Shown here: one piece after another, positions 50,788 to 61,267 of the stretch
Numbering within the stretch: position 1 is the stretch's first letter
Layout of the letters: every line of letters starts with the position of its first letter
Source of the DNA: Kaistia dalseonensis
Lineage (GTDB): Bacteria; Pseudomonadota; Alphaproteobacteria; Rhizobiales; Kaistiaceae
Length of the DNA stretch: 64,000 nt
Assembly (NCBI RefSeq): GCF_030814715.1
Contig: NZ_JAUSVO010000002.1
Location: forward strand, 620,001 to 684,000
Direction of reading: 5' to 3'
Notes under the pieces: model-generated
The model's database searches: none
The model's input: only the letters and a program-made list of their open reading frames with translations
Told to the model about the DNA's origin: nothing
Made by a program: the position numbers and the translations under genes

Positions 50788-50811
50788 TGGCGGTTTGCTG
50801 CCAATTTTTTT
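50788..50811 (+). terminator. Intrinsic terminator after lnt
   Basis: TGGCGG (50788-50793), loop TTTG, CTGCCA (50798-50803), then one A and seven Ts (50805-50811). The stem has six pairs, one a wobble. It is the only one in the lnt region with a good U-run, 50 bases after the stop codon. Confidence 0.7.
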
Positions 50812-50832
50812 GATGCGGACATGTGGCGGAAA

Positions 50833-50853
50833 CCAAGGCTGGGCAAGCCTTGG
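50833..50853 (+). other. Perfect inverted repeat upstream of the HTH gene
   Basis: CCAAGGCT (50833-50840), loop GGGCA and AGCCTTGG (50846-50853) form a perfect 8-bp palindrome 46 bases before the HTH gene ATG. It could be an mRNA leader hairpin or an operator for the encoded regulator itself, which is of the Cro/C1 type that often represses its own gene. Confidence 0.45.
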
Positions 50854-50899
50854 AAGGACGTCACCCTTGTCTCATGGTCTAGAAAGTGAGCCCCTCGAT

Positions 50900-51310
50900 A
50901 TGGCTAACAAGAAGCAGCCTAATCCGATCGACATCCATGTCGGCAGCCGCGTTCGGCTCCGCCGAATGATGCAGAGCATGAGCCAGGAAAAGCTTGGCGA
51001 AAGCCTCGGTATTACATTCCAGCAGATCCAGAAATACGAAAAAGGCACCAACCGCATCGGTGCCAGCCGCCTGCAGCATATAGCATCTGTCTTGCAGGTT
51101 CCGGTTTCTTTCTTCTTCGAGGATGCGCCGGGCGGCCCGGCCGAAAGCGGCTTCGCCGAATCGCGCCCCGCGGCCTTCGTAACGGATTTCCTCTCGAGCG
51201 CCGAAGGACTGCAGCTCAACAAGGCGTTCATCCGAATCAAGGACCCGAAGGTTCGCCGCCGCGTCGTCGATCTCGTGCGCTCGATTGCCGGCGAAGAAGT
51301 CGAGGATTAG
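50900..51310 (+). CDS. Cro/C1-type helix-turn-helix transcriptional regulator
   Basis: A 136-residue regulator with an HTH_3 domain near the N-terminus (VGSRVRLRRMMQSMSQEKLGESLGITFQQIQKYEKGTNRIG; about 15-55) and a C-terminal part containing FFFEDAP and IRIKDPKVRRRVVDLVRSI. The gene between lnt and metK is conserved in Rhizobiales, so it is a core regulator, but its targets are unknown to me. ATG at 50900; the frame extends upstream without support. No ordinary ribosome site is visible (GCCCCTCGAT), so translation may be weak. Confidence 0.85.
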   Translation: MANKKQPNPIDIHVGSRVRLRRMMQSMSQEKLGESLGITFQQIQKYEKGTNRIGASRLQHIASVLQVPVSFFFEDAPGGPAESGFAESRPAAFVTDFLSSAEGLQLNKAFIRIKDPKVRRRVVDLVRSIAGEEVED

Positions 51311-51391
51311 TCCGCGCTGACATGCGGCCGGGTTGCACCGTCCTGGCATAGAGCCAAGGATGAGGGGGATATTTCGCTCCAGGCGCGTCGA

Positions 51392-51420
51392 GGGGCACGG
51401 CTTTCTCTGCCGTCCCCTTT
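51392..51420 (+). terminator. Terminator after the HTH gene
   Basis: GGGG-C-ACGGC (51392-51401) pairs with GCCGT-CCCC (51409-51417) through nine pairs with a single bulged C and a seven-base loop, then TTTAT. It lies 82 bases after the stop codon and just before the metK promoter region. Confidence 0.6.
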
Positions 51421-51444
51421 ATCGCAATTCGGCCCGGTTGCAGC

Positions 51445-51472
51445 TTGACCGCTCACACGATCGGGTTAAAAA
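51445..51472 (+). promoter_or_regulatory. Candidate housekeeping promoter of metK
   Basis: TTGACC (51445-51450) and TAAAAA (51467-51472) are 16 bases apart. Transcription would start near 51480 and give a leader of about 50 bases. In the leader CTGGGT (51489-51494), loop TCTC and ACCCGG (51499-51504) form a 6-bp hairpin. It does not look like the SAM-II riboswitch consensus. Confidence 0.5.
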
Positions 51473-51530
51473 GCGTGTCGGTTTCAGCCTGGGTTCTCAC
51501 CCGGCCAAATTTGCGCGGGGTCGCTTCAAG

Positions 51531-52717
<1,187 letters not shown>

Positions 52718-52721
<4 letters not shown>

Positions 52722-53416
52722 CAGCGGCTGAGACCGAGACGCGTCGCGATTCCTTCTATGGCCGGCGCAAGGGGCACGCGCTCCGTGCCGGCCAGGCCGA
52801 GACGCTGGAGCGGGTGCTCGCCCGCCTCAGCATCGACACGGATAGTCCGGCTCCTGCAGCGCTGGTGGAGCTTTTCCCCGCACCGGTCGGCGACGTCGTG
52901 CTCGAGATCGGGTTTGGCGGCGGCGAGCATCTCATCCACCGCGCCACGACCGAGCCGGCCACGGGGCGGATCGGCGTCGAACCGTTCATCAACGGCATGG
53001 CCAAGGCCGCAAGGGCGATCGCCGAGCAGGGCCTTGAAAACGTTCGACTGTTCGACCGCGATGCCGCCGAACTGCTCGACTGGCTGCCATCGGAGAGCGT
53101 CACCGCCATCGACCTGCTCTATCCCGATCCCTGGCCTAAGACGCGACACTGGAAACGCCGCTTCGTCTCCGCGAAGAATCTCGACCGGTTTGCCCGCGTC
53201 CTGAAGCCGGGCGGGCTTTTCCGCTTTGCCTCCGATATCGAATCCTATGTCGATTGGACGCTGACGCATGTTGCGGCCCATCCGGCATTTGCCTGGACGG
53301 CGCGCGATGCGGATGACTGGCGTCGCCCATGGGATGGCTGGCCCGGGACGCGCTATGAGCGCAAGGCGCTGCGCGAAGGGCGAACGGGCACCTATCTGAC
53401 GTTCCAGCGCCGCTGA
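52718..53416 (+). CDS. trmB: tRNA (guanine(46)-N7)-methyltransferase TrmB
   Basis: TrmB forms m7G46 in the variable loop of tRNAs, using SAM produced by the overlapping metK. The 232-residue product has motif [17 protein letters not shown], then [18 protein letters not shown] (the YPDPWPKxRHxKRR hallmark) and [20 protein letters not shown]-like ending [11 protein letters not shown] at 52718 overlaps the metK stop by four bases. Confidence 0.96.
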
Positions 53417-53450
53417 ACTGAGCCAGCTTCGTCGGTTTCTGCGCTTTTGC

Positions 53451-53479
53451 TTGCATTGGCGCGCCTTCGGGCCTATACG
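53451..53479 (+). promoter_or_regulatory. Candidate housekeeping promoter of the rimP-nusA-infB operon
   Basis: TTGCAT (53451-53456) and TATACG (53474-53479) with ideal 17-base spacing. Start would be near 53486, giving a leader of about 90 bases before the rimP TTG. The 161-base gap after trmB contains nothing else I can identify; no tRNA gene precedes rimP as it does in enteric bacteria. Confidence 0.5.
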
Positions 53480-53577
53480 GCTGTCATTCATCTCAAACGA
53501 TCGGTTCGTTGGAGAGTGGACCTCCGGGCCCGCTCCTGAGGGACTTCGCCGATCTGTAAGGCTGAACGGAGAATTCC

Positions 53578-54186
53578 TTGGTCGATATCAAGCCGGATCA
53601 GGAGCCGCGCATCATTCTCGAGACGGGGCTCGATGCCCGCGTCGCGGAGATTGTCGAGCCCGTGGTCGTCGATCTCGGCTACAGGCTGGTGCGCGTCAAG
53701 ATTTCGGGCCGCAACGGCATGACGCTGCAGATCATGGCCGAGAAGGCCGATGGTACGATGGCGGTCGATGACTGCGAGGCGATCAGCCGGAACGTGTCGC
53801 CGGCGCTCGACGTCGAGGACCCGATCACGCAGGCCTATCACCTCGAAGTCTCTTCGCCCGGCATCGATCGTCCGCTGGTGCGTCGTTCTGATTTCGAGCG
53901 CTGGGCCGGCCATTCGGCGCGCATCGAAACCGGCATTCCGGTCGAGGGCCGCCGCCGCTTCAAGGGTCAGTTGCTGGGCCTGGAGGGCGATGCGCTCATC
54001 CTGAAGCTCGACGATGCCCCGGCCGACAAGCCGGACCGTGTCCTGTTGCCGCTCGAGGCGGTCACGGATGCGAAGCTGGTTCTGACCGATGCCCTGATCG
54101 ACGAGACGTTGCGCGCGACCAAGCAAGCCCGTCTCGAAGCCGGCATCGATATTGAAGACCTCACCGACGAAACCTCCGACGCCTGA
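53578..54186 (+). CDS. rimP: Ribosome maturation factor RimP
   Basis: RimP is needed for 30S subunit assembly. The 202-residue product has the N-terminal alpha/beta domain ([28 protein letters not shown], then [20 protein letters not shown] and [14 protein letters not shown]) and a C-terminal SH3-like barrel. It is longer than E. coli RimP (150) because of an alphaproteobacterial C-terminal extension. TTG at 53578 has CGGAGA at proper distance. First gene of the rimP-nusA-ylxR-infB group. Confidence 0.95.
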   Translation: MVDIKPDQEPRIILETGLDARVAEIVEPVVVDLGYRLVRVKISGRNGMTLQIMAEKADGTMAVDDCEAISRNVSPALDVEDPITQAYHLEVSSPGIDRPLVRRSDFERWAGHSARIETGIPVEGRRRFKGQLLGLEGDALILKLDDAPADKPDRVLLPLEAVTDAKLVLTDALIDETLRATKQARLEAGIDIEDLTDETSDA

Positions 54187-54229
54187 AGGCCGGTCGGTTT
54201 CGCGAAGACAGGATAGTGGAGACAGGACG

Positions 54230-55831
54230 ATGGCAGTCAGCGCCAACCGCCTAGAGCTTTTGCAGATCGCCGATGCGGTCGCCCGCGAGAAGGTGATCGA
54301 TCGCACGATCGTCATCGCGGCGATGGAAGACGCGATCCAGAAGGCGGCCCGCTCCCGCTATGGCTCGGAGACCGATGTCCGCGCCGAAATCAATCCGAAG
54401 ACCGGCGAGATCCGTCTGCAGCGCCTGCTTCAGGTCGTTGAGAATGTCGAGAATCCCTCGACCGAGATTTCGCTGGAACTCGCGACGGACCAGAATCCGG
54501 CCGCCCGCATCGGTGATTACATCGCCGAGCCGCTGCCGCCCATGGATTTCGGCCGTATCGCCGCCCAGTCGGCCAAGCAGGTCATCGTGCAGAAGGTGCG
54601 CGAGGCCGAGCGTGACCGGCAGTTCGACGAATACAAGGACCGCATCGGCGAGATCGTCAACGGTCAGGTCAAGCGCGTCGAATATGGCAATGTCATCGTC
54701 GATCTTGGCCGTGGCGAAGGCATCGTGCGCCGGGATGAACTGATCCCGCGCGAGACGTTCCGCTATGGCGACCGTATCCGCTCCTATGTCTATGATGTGC
54801 GCCGCGAACAGCGCGGTCCGCAGATCTTCCTGTCGCGTACCCATCCGCAGTTCATGGCGAAGCTCTTCGCGCAGGAAGTGCCGGAAATCTATGACGGCGT
54901 GATCGAGGTCAAGTCGGTCGCCCGCGATCCCGGCTCGCGCGCCAAGATGGCGGTGATCTCGCGCGATTCCTCGATTGATCCGGTCGGCGCCTGCGTCGGT
55001 ATGCGCGGCTCGCGCGTTCAGGCCGTCGTGAACGAGCTTCAGGGCGAGAAGATCGACATCATTCCGTGGTCGCAGGACCCGGCGACGTTCATCGTCAACG
55101 CGCTTCAGCCGGCCGAAGTCGCCAAGGTTGTGCTCGATGAGGACGCCGAGCGTATTGAAGTCGTGGTCCCGGATGACCAGCTATCCCTTGCGATTGGCCG
55201 TCGCGGACAGAATGTCCGCCTCGCCTCGCAGCTGACGGGTTGGGATATCGATATCCTGACCGAGCAGGAAGAGTCCGAGCGTCGCCAGAAGGAATTCCAG
55301 GAGCGCTCCTCGCTCTTCAATACGGCGCTCGATGCCGATGAAGTCGTCGGACAGCTTCTCGCGTCGGAAGGCTTCGCCTCGATGGAGGAAATTGCCTTCG
55401 TCGATCCGGAAGAGTTGGCCTCGATCGAAGGTTTCGACGAGGAGACGGCGGCGGAACTGCAGCAGCGTGCGCGTGAATATCTCGAGCGTATCGAGGCCGA
55501 GCACGATGAAGAGCGCAAGAAGCTCGGCGTCTCCGACGAGTTGAAGGAGATTTCCGGGCTGACGACGTCAATGCTGTTGGCCCTCGGCAAGGACGGCATC
55601 AAGACGATCGAGGATTTTGCCGGCTATGTGCCGGATGACCTCGTCGGCTGGGCCGAGCGGAACGAAGGCGAGACCACCCGTCACTCGGGCATCCTCGACA
55701 AGTTCGGCCTGACCCGCAGCGATGCCGAGAACATGATCATGGCCGCTCGCGTCAAGGCGGGCTGGATCACGGAAGACGAGGCCCAGGCCGAAATCGAGGC
55801 GAATGCCGCCCAAGAGGAGGCTGAGGCCTGA
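54230..55831 (+). CDS. nusA: Transcription termination/antitermination factor NusA
   Basis: NusA controls RNA polymerase pausing, termination and rRNA antitermination. The 533-residue product has the N-terminal polymerase-binding domain (1-130), an S1 domain (about 135-200, EIVNGQVKRVEYGNVIVDLG), two KH domains (about 230-350, GACVGMRGSRVQAVVNELQGEKIDI and AIGRRGQNVRLASQLTGWDI) and the acidic C-terminal repeats. ATG at 54230 with GGACGA upstream; 43 bases after rimP. The whole motif order is intact. Confidence 0.97.
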   Translation: MAVSANRLELLQIADAVAREKVIDRTIVIAAMEDAIQKAARSRYGSETDVRAEINPKTGEIRLQRLLQVVENVENPSTEISLELATDQNPAARIGDYIAEPLPPMDFGRIAAQSAKQVIVQKVREAERDRQFDEYKDRIGEIVNGQVKRVEYGNVIVDLGRGEGIVRRDELIPRETFRYGDRIRSYVYDVRREQRGPQIFLSRTHPQFMAKLFAQEVPEIYDGVIEVKSVARDPGSRAKMAVISRDSSIDPVGACVGMRGSRVQAVVNELQGEKIDIIPWSQDPATFIVNALQPAEVAKVVLDEDAERIEVVVPDDQLSLAIGRRGQNVRLASQLTGWDIDILTEQEESERRQKEFQERSSLFNTALDADEVVGQLLASEGFASMEEIAFVDPEELASIEGFDEETAAELQQRAREYLERIEAEHDEERKKLGVSDELKEISGLTTSMLLALGKDGIKTIEDFAGYVPDDLVGWAERNEGETTRHSGILDKFGLTRSDAENMIMAARVKAGWITEDEAQAEIEANAAQEEAEA

Positions 55832-55862
55832 GGCTGAGCGTTCGGACGTCGCGGAGGTAGGC

Positions 55863-56570
55863 ATGCCGCGCAAGAACGAGCCGACGACCCGAAGCTGCAT
55901 CGTCACCCGCGAGGCGATGCCGTCCGATGAATTGATCCGCTTCGTCCTCGATCCCGAGGGGCAGGTGGTTCCCGATTTGCGCCATCGCCTGCCCGGACGC
56001 GGTGTCTGGGTCACGGCGCGGGCCGACATGGTTGCCACGGCCGAGAAGAAGCGTCTGTTTGGGCGTGGCTTCAAGGCCGAGGTCAAGGTCGAGCCCGGAC
56101 TGGCGGCGCGGGTCGAAACGCTTCTGGAGGAGGCGGCGCTTGGCGCGATCTCCTTCGCCCGCAAGGCCGGTGAGATCGTCACCGGCTTCGCGAAGGTTGA
56201 GACAGCGATCGCGCGTGACCCCGTTGTGGGACTCGTGCAAGCGACGGAAGCGGCCGGGGACGGCCGTTCAAAGATCGAGGCGGCGCTCAAGCGCCGCTTT
56301 GGAAGGGCCGATGCCGTGCCGATCATCCGTATCTTTCGATCGGAGCAATTGGATTTGGCATTGGGCCGGTCAAATGTGATACATGCTGCTCTGCTCGCGG
56401 GCCGGGCGAGCGAAAATGTGATAGAGCGTGTCGCCGCGCTCGCCCGTTTTCTGGGAGAAGACGGGCTTGTTGGCATTGGCGACGACGGCCGCGCGATCGA
56501 ACCGCCGGAAGTGCCCGAGACGAACGCGCCGGATGCCGGCGCACTACCCGCAGGACAGAAGACCGAATGA
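55863..56570 (+). CDS. YlxR/DUF448 RNA-binding protein fused to an L7Ae-like domain
   Basis: A 235-residue protein with the YlxR domain (about 1-85: [41 protein letters not shown]) and, in its second half, an L7Ae/L30e-like region ([21 protein letters not shown]). Such fusions are the standard alphaproteobacterial form of the gene between nusA and infB, thought to bind RNA. The ATG at 55863 has GGAGGT five bases upstream; an ATG at 55803 inside nusA is less likely. The stop overlaps the infB start as ATGA. Confidence 0.92.
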   Translation: MPRKNEPTTRSCIVTREAMPSDELIRFVLDPEGQVVPDLRHRLPGRGVWVTARADMVATAEKKRLFGRGFKAEVKVEPGLAARVETLLEEAALGAISFARKAGEIVTGFAKVETAIARDPVVGLVQATEAAGDGRSKIEAALKRRFGRADAVPIIRIFRSEQLDLALGRSNVIHAALLAGRASENVIERVAALARFLGEDGLVGIGDDGRAIEPPEVPETNAPDAGALPAGQKTE

Positions 56571-59320
56571 ACGATACGAGCAATAGCGGCGACAAGGATA
56601 TTGGCGGCGCCAAGAAAACGCTGAGCCTGAAGGGCCGCGACCTCGAGCGCGGAACCGTCCGGCAGAGCTTCTCGCATGGCCGGACCAATACCGTCGTCGT
56701 CGAGAAGAAGAAGCGGGTGATGATCCCCGGCAAGGCTGACGCGCCGGCGACCGGCACGGCTGCACCGGCAACGTCGAGCGCGGGCGCAACGGCCCCGGCT
56801 GCTCCGGCGCCGCGTCCGACCAATCCGCAGTCGCAGACGCGCACGATCCAGTCGACCCAGGTTCCGACCCAGACACGGCCCACGCCCGCGCCGTCGCAGC
56901 AGCAGCGGTCTCAGCCGTCGCGCTCCGGCATGGTTCTGCGTCAGCTGTCGAGCGACGAGCTCGATGCCCGTGCCAAGGCGCTGGCGGATGCCCGCATCCG
57001 TGACGCCGAGGAACGCCGTCGCGCCGAGGAAGAGGCCAAGCGCCGCGCCGAGGAGGAGATTCGTCTCGCCAAGGAGCGTGCCGAAGCCGCTATTCGCCAG
57101 GCCGAGGAAGACGCCCGCCATGCAGCCGAAGCGGCTGCCAAGGAGCGTGCCGACGCGGCTGCGCGCCGCCGCGAGGCCGAGAATCCCACGCCGCCGGCAC
57201 CCGCACGGGCTCGGACGACGCCGACCGTCAACGAGTCGGCTCGCCAGACCCCGAATGTCCGCGATCCGAACGCGACCGAAAAGCCGACCTCGCGCACGGC
57301 GCCGCCCGGCGTTACGGCCCGCACGCCCGGCCGTCCGGATGACGAGGAAGATCGCTCGGGTGGTCTGCGTCCTTCGACGACCAAGCGTCCGAAGGCTGTC
57401 GATCCCAAGCCGGTCAAGAAGGAAGACGCCAAGCCGCGTGGCCGCCTGACGCTTTCGAACGCGCTCGACGATAGCGAGCGTGAGCGTTCGCTGGCATCGG
57501 TCCGCCGCCGCCGTGAGCGTGAACGCGCTCGTCAGATGGCGCAGGGCCCGCGTGAGAAGATCTCTCGCGAAGTCATCCTGCCGGAGACGATCTCGATCGG
57601 CGATCTCGCCAACCGCATGGCCGAACGCGCCGTCGACGTCATCAAGTTCCTGATGAAGCAGGGACAGATGCTGAAGGCCACCGACGTGATCGACGCCGAT
57701 ATGGCGCAGCTGATCGCCGAGGATATGGGCCATACGGTTCGTCGCGTGGCGGATTCGGACGTCGAGGAAGGCCTGTTCGCGACGGCCGAGGCCGATTCCG
57801 AGCTGGTTCGCCGTCCGCCGGTCGTCACCATCATGGGCCATGTCGATCACGGCAAGACGTCGCTGCTCGACGCGCTGCGCAAGACCAATGTCGTTTCGGG
57901 CGAAGCCGGCGGCATCACGCAGCATATCGGCGCCTACCAGGTCGAGCTGAACGGCGAGAAGATCACCTTCATCGACACGCCTGGCCACGCCGCGTTCACG
58001 GCGATGCGGTCGCGCGGTGCGAAGTCGACGGATATCGTCGTGCTGGTCGTTGCCGCTGATGACGGCGTCATGCCGCAGACGATCGAGGCGATCCACCATG
58101 CCCGCGCCGCCAAGGTGCCGGTGATCGTGGCGATCAACAAGATCGACAAGCCGGATGCCGACCCGACCCGCGTGCGGACCGAACTGCTTCAGCACGAGAT
58201 CTTCGTGGAATCGATGGGCGGTGAGACGCTCGACGTCGAGGTTTCGGCCAAGACGGGCGAGAATCTCGACAAGCTGCTCGAGACGATCCTGCTGCAGTCG
58301 GAAGTCATGGACCTCAAGGCTGATCCGCGGCGCGTCGCCGAGGGTTCGGTCATCGAGGCCAAGCTCGATAAGGGCCGCGGTCCGGTTGCGACCGTTCTCG
58401 TCCAGCGTGGCACGCTGCATCCGGGTGACATCATCGTCGCCGGTTCGGAATGGGGCCGCGTCCGCGCGCTCCTGAACGATCGGGGGCAGACGGTCTCCGA
58501 GGCGCCGCCGTCCATGCCGGTCGAGGTGCTCGGCTTCCAGGGTGCGCCGGATGCCGGCGATCGCTTCGCGGTCGTCGAGACGGAAGCGCGTGCTCGCGAG
58601 ATCGCCGACTACCGTGCCCGCCAGAAGCGCGAGAAGATCGTTGCGCGGCAGACCACGGCGCGCGGTTCGCTGACGGAAATGATGAACCAGCGTCAGTCGT
58701 CTGGCCTCAAGGAGTTCGCGCTCGTCATCAAGGGTGACGTTCAGGGCTCGGTCGAGGCGATCGCCGGCGCGCTGGACGCACTCGGCACCGACGAGGTCCG
58801 CGCCCGCATCATCCATTCGGGTGTCGGTGGCGTCACCGAGTCCGACGTCACGCTGGCGGCTGCATCCAATGCGGCGATCATCGGCTTCAACGTTCGCGCC
58901 AACAAGCAGGCGCGCGACGTGTCGGAGCGCGACGGCATCGAGATCCGCTACTACAACATCATCTATGATCTCGTGGATGACGTTAAGGCGGCGATGTCCG
59001 GCCTGCTCACGCCGGAACGGCGCGAGACGATGCTCGGCAATGCGCAGATCCTGGAGATCTTCCACATTTCCAAGATCGGCAAGGTCGCGGGTTGCCGTGT
59101 CACGGATGGCACGGTCGAGCGTGGCGCCAATGTTCGCCTGATCCGCGAGAATGTCGTCATTCACGAGGGCAAGCTGTCGACGCTCAAGCGCTTCAAGGAC
59201 GAAGTCAAGGAAGTGCCGGCGGGCCAGGAATGCGGTATGGCCTTCGAGCGATACGAAGACATGCGCGCCGGCGACACGATCGAGTGCTACCGCGTCGAGG
59301 AAATCAAGCGGTCGCTCTAG
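56567..59320 (+). CDS. infB: Translation initiation factor IF-2
   Basis: IF-2 is the GTPase that delivers initiator tRNA. The 917-residue product has a long charged and proline/alanine-rich N-terminal part (to about 320, with heptad-like [20 protein letters not shown] coiled coil), the IF2_N domain, and the G domain from about 420: [15 protein letters not shown] (G1), DTPGHAAF (G3), NKIDKPDAD (G4). Domains III-IV close the chain. ATG at 56567 overlaps the stop of the upstream gene. A strong hairpin with a short U-run follows the stop. Confidence 0.97.
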   Translation: MNDTSNSGDKDIGGAKKTLSLKGRDLERGTVRQSFSHGRTNTVVVEKKKRVMIPGKADAPATGTAAPATSSAGATAPAAPAPRPTNPQSQTRTIQSTQVPTQTRPTPAPSQQQRSQPSRSGMVLRQLSSDELDARAKALADARIRDAEERRRAEEEAKRRAEEEIRLAKERAEAAIRQAEEDARHAAEAAAKERADAAARRREAENPTPPAPARARTTPTVNESARQTPNVRDPNATEKPTSRTAPPGVTARTPGRPDDEEDRSGGLRPSTTKRPKAVDPKPVKKEDAKPRGRLTLSNALDDSERERSLASVRRRRERERARQMAQGPREKISREVILPETISIGDLANRMAERAVDVIKFLMKQGQMLKATDVIDADMAQLIAEDMGHTVRRVADSDVEEGLFATAEADSELVRRPPVVTIMGHVDHGKTSLLDALRKTNVVSGEAGGITQHIGAYQVELNGEKITFIDTPGHAAFTAMRSRGAKSTDIVVLVVAADDGVMPQTIEAIHHARAAKVPVIVAINKIDKPDADPTRVRTELLQHEIFVESMGGETLDVEVSAKTGENLDKLLETILLQSEVMDLKADPRRVAEGSVIEAKLDKGRGPVATVLVQRGTLHPGDIIVAGSEWGRVRALLNDRGQTVSEAPPSMPVEVLGFQGAPDAGDRFAVVETEARAREIADYRARQKREKIVARQTTARGSLTEMMNQRQSSGLKEFALVIKGDVQGSVEAIAGALDALGTDEVRARIIHSGVGGVTESDVTLAAASNAAIIGFNVRANKQARDVSERDGIEIRYYNIIYDLVDDVKAAMSGLLTPERRETMLGNAQILEIFHISKIGKVAGCRVTDGTVERGANVRLIRENVVIHEGKLSTLKRFKDEVKEVPAGQECGMAFERYEDMRAGDTIECYRVEEIKRSL

Positions 59321-59338
59321 GATCGGCTATCGTTCTTT

Positions 59339-59385
59339 CTCTTCCCGTTTCTCGCCCTTCGGGCAGGATCGGGAAGAGCAGTTTT
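59339..59385 (+). terminator. Nested hairpin with U-run between infB and rbfA
   Basis: CTCTTCCCG (59339-59347) pairs perfectly with CGGGAAGAG (59370-59378) and encloses a second stem GCCC/GGGC (59354-59357 with 59361-59364). CAGTTTT follows (T run 59382-59385). It starts 18 bases after the infB stop and is a partial terminator or attenuator candidate inside an otherwise continuous operon. Confidence 0.6.
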
Positions 59386-59492
59386 GGACGATGCCATCGC
59401 TTTGGCTGAGGTTGCTGTCGGCAGGGTTGGGCATGGCTCTCCTGTGTCCTCGGGACATTTCGACACCGGGCGCCTCGCCGATTGATCCGGAA

Positions 59493-59498
59493 TATAAT
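59493..59498 (+). promoter_or_regulatory. Consensus -10 hexamer upstream of rbfA
   Basis: A perfect TATAAT (59493-59498) lies 58 bases before the rbfA ATG, in the 236-base infB-rbfA gap. No good -35 is seen at 16-18 bases; the region is otherwise GC rich, which makes the A/T cluster stand out. With the preceding hairpin, it suggests separate transcription of rbfA-truB. Confidence 0.4.
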
Positions 59499-59556
59499 CG
59501 CGCCGGTCCGAATCCGGCGGGCTGCCGCCATGCGGGGCCAGGATGGAGAATTTCCC

Positions 59557-59991
59557 ATGGCCAGAACGGCCTCCAACGGCAAGAAGATCGGCACGCCAGG
59601 GCAGCGCCAGTTGCGCGTCGGCGAACTCGTCCGCCATGCGCTTTCCGAAATTCTGGCGCGCGGTGAACTGCGCGAGCCGGCGCTGGAAAGCGTGATCGTC
59701 ACTGTGCCTGAAGTGCGGCTTTCGCCTGATCTCAAGATCGCGACGGCCTATGTCATGCCGCTCGGCGGCAAGAATGCCGAGGGCGTGGTCGCCGCACTCG
59801 ACCAGCACCGCAAATATCTTCGCGGTGAGGTCGCTCACCGCATCAACATGAAATTCGCGCCCGATCTGCGCTTCAGGGTCGATACCTCGTTCGAGGAAGG
59901 CGCGCGCATCGACGCGCTGCTCCGCTCCGACCCGATCGTCCGGCAGGATGTCGAGACGCCGCCCGTCGCCGACGAGCCCGACGAAGACTGA
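59557..59991 (+). CDS. rbfA: Ribosome-binding factor A
   Basis: RbfA is a KH-like cold-shock-associated factor for 30S maturation. The 144-residue product has [50 protein letters not shown], and [26 protein letters not shown], which are the family blocks, with a short acidic tail. ATG at 59557 has GGATGGAGAA upstream. It is followed by truB four bases after its stop. Confidence 0.96.
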   Translation: MARTASNGKKIGTPGQRQLRVGELVRHALSEILARGELREPALESVIVTVPEVRLSPDLKIATAYVMPLGGKNAEGVVAALDQHRKYLRGEVAHRINMKFAPDLRFRVDTSFEEGARIDALLRSDPIVRQDVETPPVADEPDED

Positions 59992-59995
59992 TCCC

Positions 59996-60922
59996 ATGAA
60001 CCAGCGCAAGAAGAAGGGCCGGCCCGTTTCCGGCTGGCTGATCCTCGACAAGCCGCTCGGCATGACGTCGACCCAGGCCGTCTCGGTCGTGAAGCGCCTG
60101 TTCGGCGCCCAGAAGGCCGGGCATGCCGGCACGCTGGACCCGCTCGCCACCGGTTGCCTGCCGATCGCGCTCGGCGAAGCCACCAAGACCGTTCCCTATG
60201 TCATGGACGGTCGCAAGATCTATGGCTTCACCGTCCGCTGGGGCGAGGAAACCACCACCGACGACGCCGAGGGCCAGACGGTGGCGCTCTCCGACGCGCG
60301 GCCGACCCGGGCCGCCATCGAGGCGCTGTTGCCCGAATTCACCGGCGAGATCATGCAGACGCCGCCGGCCTTCTCCGCGATCAAGATCGATGGCGAGCGC
60401 GCTTACGACCTCGCGCGTGACGGGGAGGAGGTCGTGCTCGAGGCGCGTCCGATCCAGGTTCACCGGCTCGAACTGGTCGACATGCCCGACGAGAATACGG
60501 CCGTCTTCGCCGCCGAATGCGGCAAGGGCACCTATGTTCGGGCTCTGGCGCGCGATATGGGGCGCCGGCTCGGTGTCCGAGGGCATGTGGTCAATCTCCG
60601 CCGCCTGCTGGTCGGGCCGTTCGACGAGGCCTCCATGGTCAAGCTCGACGATCTGCGCGCCGAGCACGAGGAAACGGGCTCCGAGGGCTGCGACCGCTGG
60701 ATGCAGCCGGTCGAGCGCGCCTTGGCCGAGCTGACCGAACTGCGCCTTTCGGAGAACGATGCCTTCCGGATCCGCAATGGCCAGAGCGTGCTGCTGCGCG
60801 GCCGGGATGCACCCGCCCATGGCGAGACCTGTTATGCGACCGTCGGCGGCTCGTTGCTCGCTATCGGAGCAGTCGAGCGCGGCGAATTCCAGCCGCTGCG
60901 TGTGTTTGTCGGCGATGTCTGA
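59996..60922 (+). CDS. truB: tRNA pseudouridine(55) synthase TruB
   Basis: TruB makes pseudouridine 55 in the T-loop of tRNAs. The 308-residue product has VSGWLILDKPLGMTSTQAV, the catalytic motif AGHAGTLDPLATGCLPIALGEATK (D48), GEITTTDDAEG-like GEETTTDDAEG, PPAFSAIKIDGERAYDLAR and a C-terminal part that in this form resembles the PUA-like region. ATG at 59996, four bases after rbfA. Confidence 0.96.
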   Translation: MNQRKKKGRPVSGWLILDKPLGMTSTQAVSVVKRLFGAQKAGHAGTLDPLATGCLPIALGEATKTVPYVMDGRKIYGFTVRWGEETTTDDAEGQTVALSDARPTRAAIEALLPEFTGEIMQTPPAFSAIKIDGERAYDLARDGEEVVLEARPIQVHRLELVDMPDENTAVFAAECGKGTYVRALARDMGRRLGVRGHVVNLRRLLVGPFDEASMVKLDDLRAEHEETGSEGCDRWMQPVERALAELTELRLSENDAFRIRNGQSVLLRGRDAPAHGETCYATVGGSLLAIGAVERGEFQPLRVFVGDV

Positions 60923-61267
60923 CGGCGCTGCAACCGTCGGATGCGCTGGCGGCGCAACTTTCCGCTGGTCTTTGGCGCGCTCTTGAGGCATATGTCGCGC
61001 GCTCCCGGAAGATCGGTCGATCTTTCGGGCAAAGTCGTATGGAGCGAAGACCTTGCTGGACGACATCCCGGCATTGGCCTTCGACGAGACGGCAAACGCG
61101 GCGGATGACTCCGCCCCGTCAGGAATGGTCGAGCTGCCTCAAAGCCGTGACCGTTCGAGCCTCCGGCATTGCGCTGGAGCTTTCGGGCGTTTCCGGATGG
61201 CGGATCGGCCGGATCATCAAGCGCTCCGGCGCGTTGCCGGAACCTAAACCCATGAAAGGGGTCCCCG
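60923..61267 (+). other. 345-base gap between truB and rpsO
   Basis: The longest stretch without a firm gene. It holds a strong hairpin (61004-61029), no tRNA, and a segment from about 61105 that reads like protein code. There may be a promoter or an autoregulatory leader for rpsO here; no convincing -35/-10 pair was found. The rpsO leader of other bacteria binds S15, so a regulatory RNA structure in this region is plausible. Confidence 0.5.
61004..61029 (+). terminator. Near-perfect hairpin downstream of truB
   Basis: CCCGGAAGATCG (61004-61015) and CGATCTTTCGGG (61018-61029) are complementary at every position with one wobble, giving a stem of about 11 pairs after allowing a four-base loop. 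It lies 81 bases after the truB stop. No U-run follows, so it may be a processing site rather than an intrinsic terminator. Confidence 0.5.

Noticed and set aside
51311-51530. SAM-II or SAM/SAH riboswitch before metK
   Set aside because: The expected pseudoknot blocks of these classes are not recognisable; only a simple hairpin is visible. Kept as a low-level finding rather than a feature.
55568-59164. 1198-codon open frame antisense to nusA, ylxR and infB
   Set aside because: It mirrors infB and its neighbours in a GC-rich genome where antisense stops are rare. The translation is low-complexity and Arg/Asp/Leu heavy with no recognisable domain, and the sense genes are complete.
61053-61247. 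Alternative 64-codon frame from TTG 61053 in the truB-rpsO gap
   Set aside because: Its second half (Arg/His/Ser rich) looks like a shifted reading of the more coding-like frame that starts at 61105.
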